A DNA stretch of 64,000 nucleotides from Gammaproteobacteria bacterium (GTDB taxonomy: Bacteria > Pseudomonadota > Gammaproteobacteria > Thiohalomonadales > Thiohalomonadaceae): contig QKED01000033.1 in NCBI GenBank assembly GCA_003252455.1, positions 24,556 through 88,555 on the forward strand, written 5' to 3'. Below are positions 11,435 to 18,966 of this stretch, piece after piece. Both the position numbers and the translations under genes were made by a program. The first letter of the stretch is position 1, and each line of letters starts with the position of its first letter. The notes under the pieces were generated by a model. That model was not told the origin of the DNA. It searched no databases and saw nothing but the letters and a program-made list of their open reading frames with translations.

Positions 11435-11872
11435 ATGCTGATCAACAAGGCTAAAGTACTTTTCGTCTGCAGCGGCAACCCGGCTCGTTCGGTGATGGCC
11501 CTCGGCTGGGCTGGACGCCTCGGCACCGATTGCATGGAGAGTCGCGCCGCCAGCACCGACCGCGAGGCGGTCCACCCCCTGACCCAGCAGGTGATGTCCG
11601 AGGAGGGGATCGACACCAGCGGCCTGAGCACCGAGCCGCTCACCCCCGAGCTGTTGGAGTGGGCCGACCTGGTGGTCACTGTCTGCGGCAAGGCCGATGT
11701 GAACTGTCCGGTGCTGCCCCCGGGTGTGCGCAAGATCCACTGGCCGCTGGAGAACCCGGCGACGGTGAAGGGCGATGGCGAGCAGCAGCTCACCGCCTTC
11801 CGCCGCGCACGCAAGGAGGCCCGCCACCACGTGGAGGGGATGATCAACGGGATTAAGATGATGGCCAGCTAA
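11435..11872 (+). CDS. low-molecular-weight phosphatase / ArsC-like arsenate reductase homolog, 145 aa
   Basis: The fold is that of thioredoxin-coupled arsenate reductases. The P-loop CSGNPARS (Cys12 to Ser19) fits C-x5-R-S, and the cysteine relay is complete: Cys84 in VVTVCGKAD and Cys91 in NCPVLPP, matching Cys10/Cys82/Cys89 of the plasmid pI258 enzyme. The usual catalytic general acid in HWGFDDP is replaced: this protein reads HWPLENP, with Asn107 where Asp105 is expected. Activity may therefore be reduced or altered. No arsB, acr3 or arsR gene is adjacent, so a role in arsenic resistance is not supported by context. It has its own extended -10 promoter. Confidence 0.8.
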   Translation: MLINKAKVLFVCSGNPARSVMALGWAGRLGTDCMESRAASTDREAVHPLTQQVMSEEGIDTSGLSTEPLTPELLEWADLVVTVCGKADVNCPVLPPGVRKIHWPLENPATVKGDGEQQLTAFRRARKEARHHVEGMINGIKMMAS

Positions 11873-11930
11873 GCCGCTCGGCCTCTGACGGGGGTACAGC
11901 CCTCGGTCTGTCCCCCTCCTCCCCTACCCC

Positions 11931-13184
11931 TCAGAGCAGGGACTCCACCTGCGCCAGCACCTCCGGCGAGTCCCACTCCAGAGCGCCGAAGAAGGCGAGA
12001 CGGATACGCCCCTCGCGGTCGATGATGAAGTTGGTAGGGAAGGCGCGTACCTGCCACGCCTCCACCAGTTCACCCTGCGGGTCGAGCAGCACCGGGAAGT
12101 GCGCCGGCACCTGCTCCAAAAATGCCTCCACCTGGGCCCGACTGTCGCCCACATCTACCGCCAAGATGGTGAAGCCGCGCGCCTTGAGGCGCTGCTGCAG
12201 GCGTCCCATCGAAGGGATCTCCTTCACGCAGGGGGGGCACCAGGTGGCCCAGAAGTTCACCAACACCACCTGCCCGCGATACGCCTCCAGGTTATGCGTC
12301 TGCCCACTCAGGTCCTGCCGCACCAGTGTCGGCGGGGTCGGTTCCCCCTGATAGGGGGCGAGCCCCGCCGCGCCACCGGCACGCCACTCCACCGCCACCT
12401 CCGCCGCCACTGCGGGCGCACGTGCCTGACGGTTGTAGCCGCCGAGCAGGCGTGCCCCCTGGGCCAGGGTCCGCGGCAGGCTCTTGCGCGCCTCACGCTC
12501 GAAGGGGGTGGCGTCGTTACGCACCTGATAGCCATCGGTGACCCCTGGCAACGGCTGGACGAAGACCGAGCTGCCGCCCGCCTCCAGCTTGGCCACCAAG
12601 TCCTGTAGATACCAAAACTTGGCCGAGTTACGCGGCTGCAGCAGATAGATAGGCAGATTGCTCTGGCTGGCGATGGGCAGGTAACTCGCCTCCGCCCCCG
12701 CCTCGGGGGTGGCGGCAAGCAGGTTGGGGTGGATCAGCAGCGCCCCGCCCAGCGGCCCCGCCTGCGGGTGCTCCTCACGCCAACGGCGCGCCGCCATCAG
12801 CGCCAACGCCGCACCGCGCCCGTAGCTGAAGAGATAGAGCCGCCCCCGATCGGGCTGGGCCACATCGATGAGCCCCACCACCGCCTCCAGTGGTACCTCC
12901 ATCAGGCTGCTGCGCCCGGGCGCCAGGAAAAAGCTGCTGTGTAGGTCGACCAACCACACCTCGAAGCCCTGCCCCGCCAGCCCTTCGGCCAGCTCACGTT
13001 CGGCACCGGCCCCCAGCCCGTACTCCGAGGGGATCCAGAGCAGCCGACCGCGCGCGGCATCCCCCTGGGCGGGCAGGCGCTCGATGAACAGCTCACTGCC
13101 GTCGGCGACCTGCAGCGACTCCTGCGCCGCCTGTAGGGGAGAGAAGATAAGCAGAGAGAGCAGGAGGGGCAGCAGACGCGACAC
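11931..13184 (-). CDS. secreted alpha/beta-hydrolase-like domain fused to a TlpA/ResA thioredoxin, 417 aa
   Basis: A signal peptide (MSRLLPLLLSLLIFSPLQAA) is followed by a domain of about 220 residues that looks like an alpha/beta-hydrolase. Its strand-turn-helix LYLFSYGRGAALALMAARRW resembles a nucleophile elbow but has G-R-G where G-x-S-x-G is usual. Residues about 280-417 form a TlpA/ResA-type thioredoxin with the active site FWATWCPPC and the cis-Pro segment AFPTNFI. The thioredoxin should act as a periplasmic thiol-disulfide reductase, for example on cytochrome apoproteins. The hydrolase-like half may be a binding module rather than an enzyme. The SPOR-protein gene ends 60 bases upstream on the same strand. 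Confidence 0.82.
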   Translation of the reverse strand: MSRLLPLLLSLLIFSPLQAAQESLQVADGSELFIERLPAQGDAARGRLLWIPSEYGLGAGAERELAEGLAGQGFEVWLVDLHSSFFLAPGRSSLMEVPLEAVVGLIDVAQPDRGRLYLFSYGRGAALALMAARRWREEHPQAGPLGGALLIHPNLLAATPEAGAEASYLPIASQSNLPIYLLQPRNSAKFWYLQDLVAKLEAGGSSVFVQPLPGVTDGYQVRNDATPFEREARKSLPRTLAQGARLLGGYNRQARAPAVAAEVAVEWRAGGAAGLAPYQGEPTPPTLVRQDLSGQTHNLEAYRGQVVLVNFWATWCPPCVKEIPSMGRLQQRLKARGFTILAVDVGDSRAQVEAFLEQVPAHFPVLLDPQGELVEAWQVRAFPTNFIIDREGRIRLAFFGALEWDSPEVLAQVESLL

Positions 13185-13243
13185 CGGTCACCTCGACGGG
13201 CATGAGGGGGAGAGGGCCCGCCCGTGGGCGGGCACGCGGGGCA

Positions 13244-13846
13244 CTACTCGCTGTAGACCCAAGGGTGGGTGGCCAGATCGGCCATCTGTTTGACGTTACC
13301 GGCATAGCCCTCGGCGGTGTCGCGCGAATCGAAACCGGCCACGACCAGGCGGTAGGAGACCTGACCGTCCTTCATCACCTCGCGCTTCTCGGCCTGGATG
13401 TTGAGGCCACGCAGGCGCGTCAGCTCGCGGTCCACCGCCTCGGAGTTGGTCGAGGAGAGCAGCACCACGGCGAACGCACCACCGCCAGGGGCGGGCAACG
13501 CCGCGCCTGCCGCGGTCTCGGCGCGTCGATCGGCAGGCGAGGTGATGCGCACGGCAGGGGCCTCGCTACCGGGCACCGGGGCCGCGACCGGGGCCGTCCC
13601 GGCACGCAGCGCCTGTACCTGCGCCTCCAGCTCGGCGATACGCGCCTCCAGCTGACCGTGCTGCTGGCGGTTCTCGCCGATGAGGTGGGCCATGGGACCG
13701 CCGAGCAGCCCCTCCAACTGCTGCACTCGCGCCTCCATCTGCACCAGGCGCTCGGCCAGATCGGCACTCTCGGCCTGTGCCGACAGAGGGCCGCAGCAGA
13801 ACAGCAGCAGCAGGCCCAAACGACTCGGACTCCAGGTGGCTCTCAT
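13244..13846 (-). CDS. secreted coiled-coil protein with C-terminal SPOR domain, 200 aa
   Basis: The start at 13846 gives a clean signal peptide (core LGLLLLFCCGPLSAQA) and has a GGGGAGAG ribosome binding site just upstream. Longer in-frame starts add an implausible Cys-rich leader. Residues 25-75 form a heptad-like coiled coil (LAERLVQMEARVQQLEGLLG and following). An Ala/Pro linker comes next, and residues about 120-200 form a SPOR domain (start AFAVVLLSSTNSEAV), which in this family binds denuded septal peptidoglycan. A periplasmic role in cell division or envelope is likely. It is followed by the hydrolase-TlpA gene. Confidence 0.8.
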   Translation of the reverse strand: MRATWSPSRLGLLLLFCCGPLSAQAESADLAERLVQMEARVQQLEGLLGGPMAHLIGENRQQHGQLEARIAELEAQVQALRAGTAPVAAPVPGSEAPAVRITSPADRRAETAAGAALPAPGGGAFAVVLLSSTNSEAVDRELTRLRGLNIQAEKREVMKDGQVSYRLVVAGFDSRDTAEGYAGNVKQMADLATHPWVYSE

Positions 13847-14027
13847 GACTCTCCCCCTTGCGATTGCGACGGCGTGGAGGGCCATTATCGGCCCTGTGCA
13901 AAGAAACGAAAAGCAAGGAAATGAAAACACAAACGCCCCAAACAGGCTGCAACTTGTCGCACACTTGGTACTCTTAGTGCGTACCGGCGCACACCATACG
14001 GAGCGCGCCACCACATGGAGAGCCCGC

Positions 14028-14981
14028 ATGTTCACACACCGCCCCTACGCCCTCGCCGTCGCCCTCCTCTGCGGCCTGCTACCCCTCGCCACGGCCCAGG
14101 CCGACGCCCGCTTCGGCGTCGGCAGCGTCCTGCAGGACGATGGCCAGACCCGCCCCGCCCCGCCGCCGCGTCCGGCACGCAGCGAGGTCTCTCCGCCGCG
14201 CTACACGCCCCCGAGCAGCCGCCCCCAGTCGCGCGAGGAGCGGCGTGACGAGCGCCAAGACCGTCAGGACGAGCGCCGCGACTACCGGCAGGGGCGTCGC
14301 GACGAGCAGACCCCGATCAACACCCCATACCGCGATGAGCGCCGCGACTACCGCCAAGGGCGTGTGGACGAGCGTCGGGATTACCGCTACGACGTACGCC
14401 AGAGCTATGCGCCACCGCGCGACTACCGCCCCTCGCCGCAGCAACACCACCCACGCTACACCCACTTCTACCCGGGTCGGCGCTTCCACTCACTGCCGCG
14501 TAGCTACCACCATGTGACCTACAACCACCACCACTACTACTACCACGACGGTATCTTCTTCCGCCTACTCGACGGACTCTACGTGGTGGTGGACGCCCCC
14601 ATCGGCGCGGTGGTCGCCAGCCTGCCGAGCGGACTGATCCAGCTCTCCATCGGCGGTCGTCTCTACTACACCGACTACGACACCTACTACCGCTGGGACG
14701 ACCACCAGGCCGGCTACGTGGTCTCCGCCCCGCCTCACGTAGTGGTGCAGACCGCACCGCAGACCATCATCGTGCAGCCGCCCGCCCAGACCCTGGTGGT
14801 CGAGCAGCCCTCCCCGGTGAACGGGACCCACTACACCCCGGGTCAGCTGCTCGAACAGCTCCCCCCCGGCAGCCGGAGTGTCACCATCGACACCATCCAG
14901 TACTTCCTATACGGCGACACCTACTTCCGCCCCATCACCATCAACGGCGGCGTACGCTACCTGGTGGCCGTGCCCAACTGA
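14028..14981 (+). CDS. secreted DUF6515-type protein, 317 aa
   Basis: The ATG at 14028 has GGAG 7 bases upstream and starts a signal peptide (ALAVALLCGLLPLATAQA). Next comes a highly charged, low-complexity region of about 90 residues built from RDERRDYRQGR-like repeats, then a His/Tyr-rich stretch (HHVTYNHHHYYYHDGIFF). The globular part has the tyrosine-rich motif FFRLLDGLYVVVDAPIGAVV seen in DUF6515 proteins, and the C-terminus is a small beta-domain. The function of this family is not known; secretion or surface location is expected. An in-frame extension upstream overlaps the divergent SPOR gene and is rejected. Confidence 0.8.
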   Translation: MFTHRPYALAVALLCGLLPLATAQADARFGVGSVLQDDGQTRPAPPPRPARSEVSPPRYTPPSSRPQSREERRDERQDRQDERRDYRQGRRDEQTPINTPYRDERRDYRQGRVDERRDYRYDVRQSYAPPRDYRPSPQQHHPRYTHFYPGRRFHSLPRSYHHVTYNHHHYYYHDGIFFRLLDGLYVVVDAPIGAVVASLPSGLIQLSIGGRLYYTDYDTYYRWDDHQAGYVVSAPPHVVVQTAPQTIIVQPPAQTLVVEQPSPVNGTHYTPGQLLEQLPPGSRSVTIDTIQYFLYGDTYFRPITINGGVRYLVAVPN

Positions 14982-15028
14982 GGGGCCCCGTCTCCCTCTG
15001 CGCCTCGCAGGGCCCCTGCACGCAGTGC

Positions 15029-15052
15029 CGCGGCCCCCGCGCGGGGGCCGCG
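15029..15052. repeat. 24-bp perfect GC palindrome
   Basis: Twelve bases, CGCGGCCCCCGC (15029-15040), are followed directly by their reverse complement (15041-15052). It lies in the gap between convergent genes, 22 bases before the terminator at 15074, and may assist termination. Confidence 0.6.
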
Positions 15053-15073
15053 AACAGCACCCCTGCACCCAAA

Positions 15074-15107
15074 CGCAAAGACGGGGCCCTCAGGCCCCGT
15101 CTTTGCG
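15074..15107. terminator. bidirectional Rho-independent terminator
   Basis: A perfect 15-bp inverted repeat, CGCAAAGACGGGGCC (15074-15088) with its complement at 15093-15107, and a 4-base loop CTCA. The A/T-containing outer arms (CAAAG/CTTTG) give weak T runs on both strands. It separates the convergent DUF6515 and xerC genes. Confidence 0.8.
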
Positions 15108-15114
15108 TCCACCC

Positions 15115-16023
15115 CTAGCGCGCCCGTCGTCGTGCCCGAGGATGCGCCTGGTCGTACACCTGCGCCAGGTGCTGATAGTCGAGATGGGTGTAGATCTGCG
15201 TGGTGCTGATGTCCGCATGGCCGAGCATCTCCTGCACCGCACGCAGGTCGCCGCTCGACTGCAGCAGATGGCTGGCGCAGGAGTGGCGGAGCAGGTGAGG
15301 GTGGAGGTCGGCGGGCAGCCCCTGCGCCTCGGCCCACTGCACCAAACGCTTCTGGATCCCACGCGGCCCGAGCCGCCCGCCGTGGCGCGCGACAAACAGC
15401 GCCGACTCACCGAGCCGCGCCAACCCGCCACGCACCCTGAGCCAGGCACGAAGCGCCTCGCGCGCCACACGCCCTACCGGCACGATGCGCTCCTTGCTCC
15501 CCTTGCCGAGGACACGCACCAGCCCCTCGTCGAGGTCGAGGTGGTGAAGGTCGAGGGCCACGGCCTCGGCCAGGCGCAGGGCGGAGGAGTAGAGCAGCTC
15601 CAAGAGGGCGCGATCGCGCAGCAGCAACGGGTCATCCTCGGGCGCGCGGGCGAGGAGCTGCTGCATGCGGTCGACATCGTAGTGGTGCGGCAGGCGCTTG
15701 GGACCGCGCGGCACACCGACCCCCTTGGCCGGTCCCTCGTTGGCCAACCCCTCGCGCTTGAGCCAGGTGTAGAAGGTGCGCAGGGCGGAGAGCTCGCGCG
15801 CCTGCGTGCGCGCACCGATGCCCTGGCGGTGGCGCTGGGCGAGATAACGGCGCAGCAGCGCCTCGTCGAGTTCGGGCCAATCGGTCAGCCCCTGCTCAGT
15901 GCCCCAGGCGGCGATGCGCATGAGGTCACGCCGATAACTCTCCACCGTATGCGGTGAGAGGCGGCGCTCGCCGTGCAGGTGGGCGAGAAAGCGCGCGAGG
16001 GCCGGACCGCCGTCGGCGTTCAC
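15115..16023 (-). CDS. xerC: tyrosine recombinase XerC, 302 aa
   Basis: XerC works with XerD at dif to resolve chromosome dimers. All catalytic residues of the tyrosine recombinases are visible: Arg in SSALRLAEAVAL, Lys in GKGSKERIVPV, the H-x-x-R box HPHLLRHSCASHLL, and the final His and Tyr in LGHADISTTQIYTHL. The N-terminal SAM-like core-binding domain is intact. The start is taken as GTG at 16023, which overlaps the DUF484 stop as GTGA. This gives the usual length of about 300 residues; longer frames lie inside the upstream gene. Context dapF-DUF484-xerC is conserved in gammaproteobacteria. Confidence 0.95.
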   Translation of the reverse strand: MNADGGPALARFLAHLHGERRLSPHTVESYRRDLMRIAAWGTEQGLTDWPELDEALLRRYLAQRHRQGIGARTQARELSALRTFYTWLKREGLANEGPAKGVGVPRGPKRLPHHYDVDRMQQLLARAPEDDPLLLRDRALLELLYSSALRLAEAVALDLHHLDLDEGLVRVLGKGSKERIVPVGRVAREALRAWLRVRGGLARLGESALFVARHGGRLGPRGIQKRLVQWAEAQGLPADLHPHLLRHSCASHLLQSSGDLRAVQEMLGHADISTTQIYTHLDYQHLAQVYDQAHPRARRRAR

Positions 16024-16730
16024 AGGCGGGCGAGACGACGCGCCAGTTCGGCGCCGATGATGGCCCCCATATGGCCAAGGAACAGGGTGCCCATGTGGGA
16101 ATGGAAGCGAGAGGGGTCGTGGCTGCCGATGGCCAGCAGGCCGGCGCACTCGTCGGAGGCGGCACCGGGGGCACAGAGCGGAATGACCACCGCCGAACCG
16201 ATGCGCACGGCACTCTCCTCCCCGAAGAGAAACCCGAGTTGGTCGCGATCGAAGCGACCACAGAGGGGGGTCTGGCCATCGAGCAGGGCGCGGAAGCGAC
16301 CCCAGGCCGGGTCACTGCGCGCCACCAGGGTGGGAGAGTCGTGCTCGCCATCGGCCATCAGTCGCACCGCCACCGCCTCGGCACGGAAGTCGTCGAGCAG
16401 CCAGTCGCACAGGCGGGTGGCGGCCTCCTCGACCCCCTCGCTGGCGAGAAAGTCGAGCATCAGACCCTGCACCCGCTCCAACATCTCCTCGCTGCGCTGG
16501 GCGTTGCGTGTCAGTTGGGTGAGGCGGCTGCGCAGGGTAGTGAGCTGCTCGCGCTGCAGGTCGACCTTGCGCTCCAGCAGGGAGATCGCCTTACCGCGCT
16601 GAGGATGGGGGATAGAGAGCCCCTCCAGCAGCGCCTCGTTACGCGTGAAGAACTCCGGGTGACGCTCCAAATAGTCGGCCACCTGCCCCTCGTCCAGGTC
16701 GGTAACGGGCTCGTGCATAGGCTTGCTCAC
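16020..16730 (-). CDS. DUF484 (GAF-like) protein, 236 aa
   Basis: The N-terminal part has the DUF484 hallmark [19 protein letters not shown], then a coiled coil ([20 protein letters not shown]). The C-terminal GAF-like domain (about 95-236) contains VVIPLCAPG and [14 protein letters not shown]. The family has no settled biochemical role; it is conserved between dapF and xerC. Its start overlaps the dapF stop by 4 bases (16727-16730) and its stop overlaps the xerC start, so the three genes are translationally coupled. Confidence 0.92.
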   Translation of the reverse strand: MSKPMHEPVTDLDEGQVADYLERHPEFFTRNEALLEGLSIPHPQRGKAISLLERKVDLQREQLTTLRSRLTQLTRNAQRSEEMLERVQGLMLDFLASEGVEEAATRLCDWLLDDFRAEAVAVRLMADGEHDSPTLVARSDPAWGRFRALLDGQTPLCGRFDRDQLGFLFGEESAVRIGSAVVIPLCAPGAASDECAGLLAIGSHDPSRFHSHMGTLFLGHMGAIIGAELARRLARL

Positions 16731-17575
16731 AGGGTGATACTCCCTTCAAAAACAGTCACGGCTGGGCCGACCATCCACACGGGTTGATCGCCACCGGCCC
16801 AACGGATGGTCAGGTCGCCACCGGGCAGGCTCACCACCACCTCCTCGTCGAGCAGCTCGTTGAGCCGCCCGACGACCATAGCGGCGCAGGCCCCGGTGCC
16901 ACAGGCGAGGGTCTCGCCGCTGCCGCGCTCGAACACCCGAAGGCGGATATGGCCGCGATCGAGCACCTGCATAAATCCCACATTGACCCGCTCGGGGAAG
17001 AGCGGATGGCGCTCCAACCAAGGGCCGACCCCCTCCACCGGCGCCAGCGCGGTGGACTCCACCTGGATCACCGCGTGCGGGTTGCCCATGGAGACCGCGC
17101 CGAAGGTGAGCTCACCGCCGGCGAGCTGCGGCGCCTCGATGGTGTAGAGCGGCTGCGCCTCGGGGGCCGCGAAGGGGATCTCGGCGGGCGTGAAGCGCGC
17201 CCGCCCCATATTCACCCGCACCTGCCCATCCGCCTCTAGATAGAGGATGATGAGACCGGAGGCGGTCTCCACCAGGATCTCGTCCTTCTCGGTCAGCCCC
17301 TTGTCACGCACGAAGCGGGCGAAACAGCGCGCCCCGTTGCCGCACTGGGCCACCTCGCTGCCATCCGCGTTGAAGATGCGGTAGCGAAAATCGACCCCAT
17401 CCTCGCGCGAGGGCTCCACCAGCAAGAGCTGGTCGAAACCGATACCGAAGTGGGGCCTGGCCATGGCACGCACCTGCGCTTCGCTGGGGCAAAAGGGCTG
17501 GTTTATCGCGTCGATGACCACGAAATCGTTGCCCAAACCGTGCATCTTGGTGAAGTGTATGGGTGAGCTAGACAT
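16727..17575 (-). CDS. dapF: diaminopimelate epimerase, 282 aa
   Basis: Converts LL- to meso-diaminopimelate for lysine and peptidoglycan synthesis. Both catalytic cysteines are present: Cys78 in [13 protein letters not shown] and Cys225 in [15 protein letters not shown]. The N-terminal [18 protein letters not shown] is diagnostic and length is normal. There is no ribosome binding site before the ATG at 17575; the upstream bases are A/T-only, so the message may be nearly leaderless. First gene of dapF-DUF484-xerC. lysA, which uses the product, lies about 1.4 kb upstream on the same strand, separated by two other genes. Confidence 0.96.
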   Translation of the reverse strand: MSSSPIHFTKMHGLGNDFVVIDAINQPFCPSEAQVRAMARPHFGIGFDQLLLVEPSREDGVDFRYRIFNADGSEVAQCGNGARCFARFVRDKGLTEKDEILVETASGLIILYLEADGQVRVNMGRARFTPAEIPFAAPEAQPLYTIEAPQLAGGELTFGAVSMGNPHAVIQVESTALAPVEGVGPWLERHPLFPERVNVGFMQVLDRGHIRLRVFERGSGETLACGTGACAAMVVGRLNELLDEEVVVSLPGGDLTIRWAGGDQPVWMVGPAVTVFEGSITL

Positions 17576-17626
17576 AAAAATTTATGTTTTATTACGATAG
17601 GTTAGGAAACAAATCTAAACCTATTT

Positions 17627-18064
17627 ATGAGCATTGGCAAGGTTTGCGGTCGGCCCACGTACGACGACCGACAGACCCGGATACAGGGGGCATCACAGGA
17701 GATGGAGAGCTTGGACCAGAACGCGGGCCTGATGTTGCTGCGCCTCTTCGCCAGCAGCGCCGACACCGCGCAGGCCCACGCACTGCAGGCCGAACTGGTG
17801 CGCACCCTGGTCGACTTCGAGGCCACCGCGCACGAGCCCCCGCAGCGCTATTGGAAATACCCCGACCTCTACGAGTTCACCCTGCGCCTACGACCGGCGA
17901 ACGAGACCCGCTTCGACGCGCTGCAGGCGCGCTGGCCGGGGGGATGGACGGGGTTCGACGATAGCGGGGAGCCACAGCGTTCGGCGGTGTGGAAGCGTGC
18001 TCCGGGGGCCCTCTTGCTACTGCCCCAGGTGGAGTGGGCCGAGCTGATCCTGGCTTTGGATTAG
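17627..18064 (+). CDS. hypothetical protein, up to 145 aa
   Basis: I do not recognise this protein. It is soluble, with a Trp/Tyr-rich middle (QRYWKYPDLYEFTLRL) and a compact C-terminus (LLLLPQVEWAELILALD) that recalls small immunity-type proteins, though no family can be named. The start is uncertain. The ATG at 17627 lacks a ribosome binding site. An in-frame ATG at 17702 sits too close to its AGGAG, and a TTG at 17711 sits 9 bases after that AGGAG, which is the best spacing. It is divergent from dapF and interrupts the usual lysA/dapF neighbourhood. Confidence 0.6.
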   Translation: MSIGKVCGRPTYDDRQTRIQGASQEMESLDQNAGLMLLRLFASSADTAQAHALQAELVRTLVDFEATAHEPPQRYWKYPDLYEFTLRLRPANETRFDALQARWPGGWTGFDDSGEPQRSAVWKRAPGALLLLPQVEWAELILALD

Positions 18065-18189
18065 CGGGTCTTCGCCGCAACCCCACTCGCCCCGAACCGT
18101 CGACAGGCGACCTGCTGCTGGGCCGCCCCTGGCGGCACTACGCCGTCGGCACACCGCGTGGCGCAGGTCGAACGACGTCTGAACGGTGC

Positions 18190-18849
18190 CTAACGACGAC
18201 CGTACGCGATGAGGTGCCGGTCGCTCACCACCTCGACCACCAACGCCAAGCCCGCCTCGGCGAGCTGACCACGCACCTCCTCCGGGGTGTAGGCGGCGTG
18301 CAATGACATGTGGAAGTCGTGGCGCAGCACCTCGGGCTCGCCCGCCGCGTACTGTTCGACCAAGCCGAGGGCCTGCTCCGGGGTCTCCGGGCGCATCAGA
18401 TCCATGACGAAGATGCGCGCACCGGGCTCGGCGTGGTCACGGAGGGCGTGCCATAGGAGCATGGGGTCGTTGAGGTGGTGCAGCAGGCTGTTGCTGATGA
18501 GGGTGGCGTAGTGCGCACGCGGCAGCACGGCGCCGGGCAGGTAGCCGTGGTGGAGCTGGACGCGCTCGGCCAGGCCCGCCTCCCCCAACAGGCGTCGCCC
18601 CTCGGCGAGCATCGCCTCGGCACCGTCGATGCCGTGGATCACCACCTCGGGAAAACGCCGGGCGAAGCGCATGCAGACATCGCCGGGGCCGCAGCCGAGG
18701 TCGAGCACCTCGCCCGTTGCAGGAAAGTCGGGGAAACGGGCGAGAAAGAGGTCGACGAAGCCCTCGTGGGGCACGGCGAAGTCCGCCTCGGCATAGGCGC
18801 GCGCCTGGGCGGGGTCATTCATCAGGTCGGGTTCGGGGGTGCGCTGCAT
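18190..18849 (-). CDS. class I SAM-dependent methyltransferase, 219 aa
   Basis: The glycine-rich SAM loop GEVLDLGCGPGDVCMRFARR (about 46-65) and the following acidic GIDGAEAML are typical of Rossmann methyltransferases. LISNSLLHHLNDP and FVMDLMRPET follow in the expected order. The acceptor cannot be predicted; the sequence resembles small-molecule methyltransferases of the Methyltransf_25/31 type. A GCGGAG lies 4 bases before the start. It lies between lysA and dapF in the same orientation but is separated from lysA by a hairpin. Confidence 0.85.
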   Translation of the reverse strand: MQRTPEPDLMNDPAQARAYAEADFAVPHEGFVDLFLARFPDFPATGEVLDLGCGPGDVCMRFARRFPEVVIHGIDGAEAMLAEGRRLLGEAGLAERVQLHHGYLPGAVLPRAHYATLISNSLLHHLNDPMLLWHALRDHAEPGARIFVMDLMRPETPEQALGLVEQYAAGEPEVLRHDFHMSLHAAYTPEEVRGQLAEAGLALVVEVVSDRHLIAYGRR

Positions 18850-18883
18850 GGGGGCTCCGCTTGGGGGAGTGACGGGGATTAAC

Positions 18884-18908
18884 CACGAAGGGCACGAAGA
18901 GCACGAAG
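18884..18908. repeat. three 9-bp CACGAAGNN repeats
   Basis: CACGAAG occurs at 18884, 18893 and 18902 with exact 9-base spacing, in the lysA-methyltransferase gap. A related (CACGGAG)3 array on the minus strand lies at 20540-20563. Such arrays recur in intergenic DNA of many bacteria and have no assigned role. Confidence 0.6.
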
Positions 18909-18931
18909 GTGGTTGAGGTGACTCAGGTCGG

Positions 18932-18957
18932 GGAGTACAGGGTGAACCCTGTACTCC
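18932..18957 (-). terminator. hairpin after lysA
   Basis: A perfect 11-bp stem, GGAGTACAGGG (18932-18942) and CCCTGTACTCC (18947-18957), loop TGAA, 10 bases beyond the lysA stop. There is no T tract, so termination is inferred from position. Confidence 0.5.
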
Positions 18958-18966
18958 AAGGCTCGC

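Noticed and set aside
15115..16023. Integrase of a mobile element
   Set aside because: The tyrosine recombinase sits in the conserved dapF-DUF484-xerC operon and has the size and start of the housekeeping XerC.
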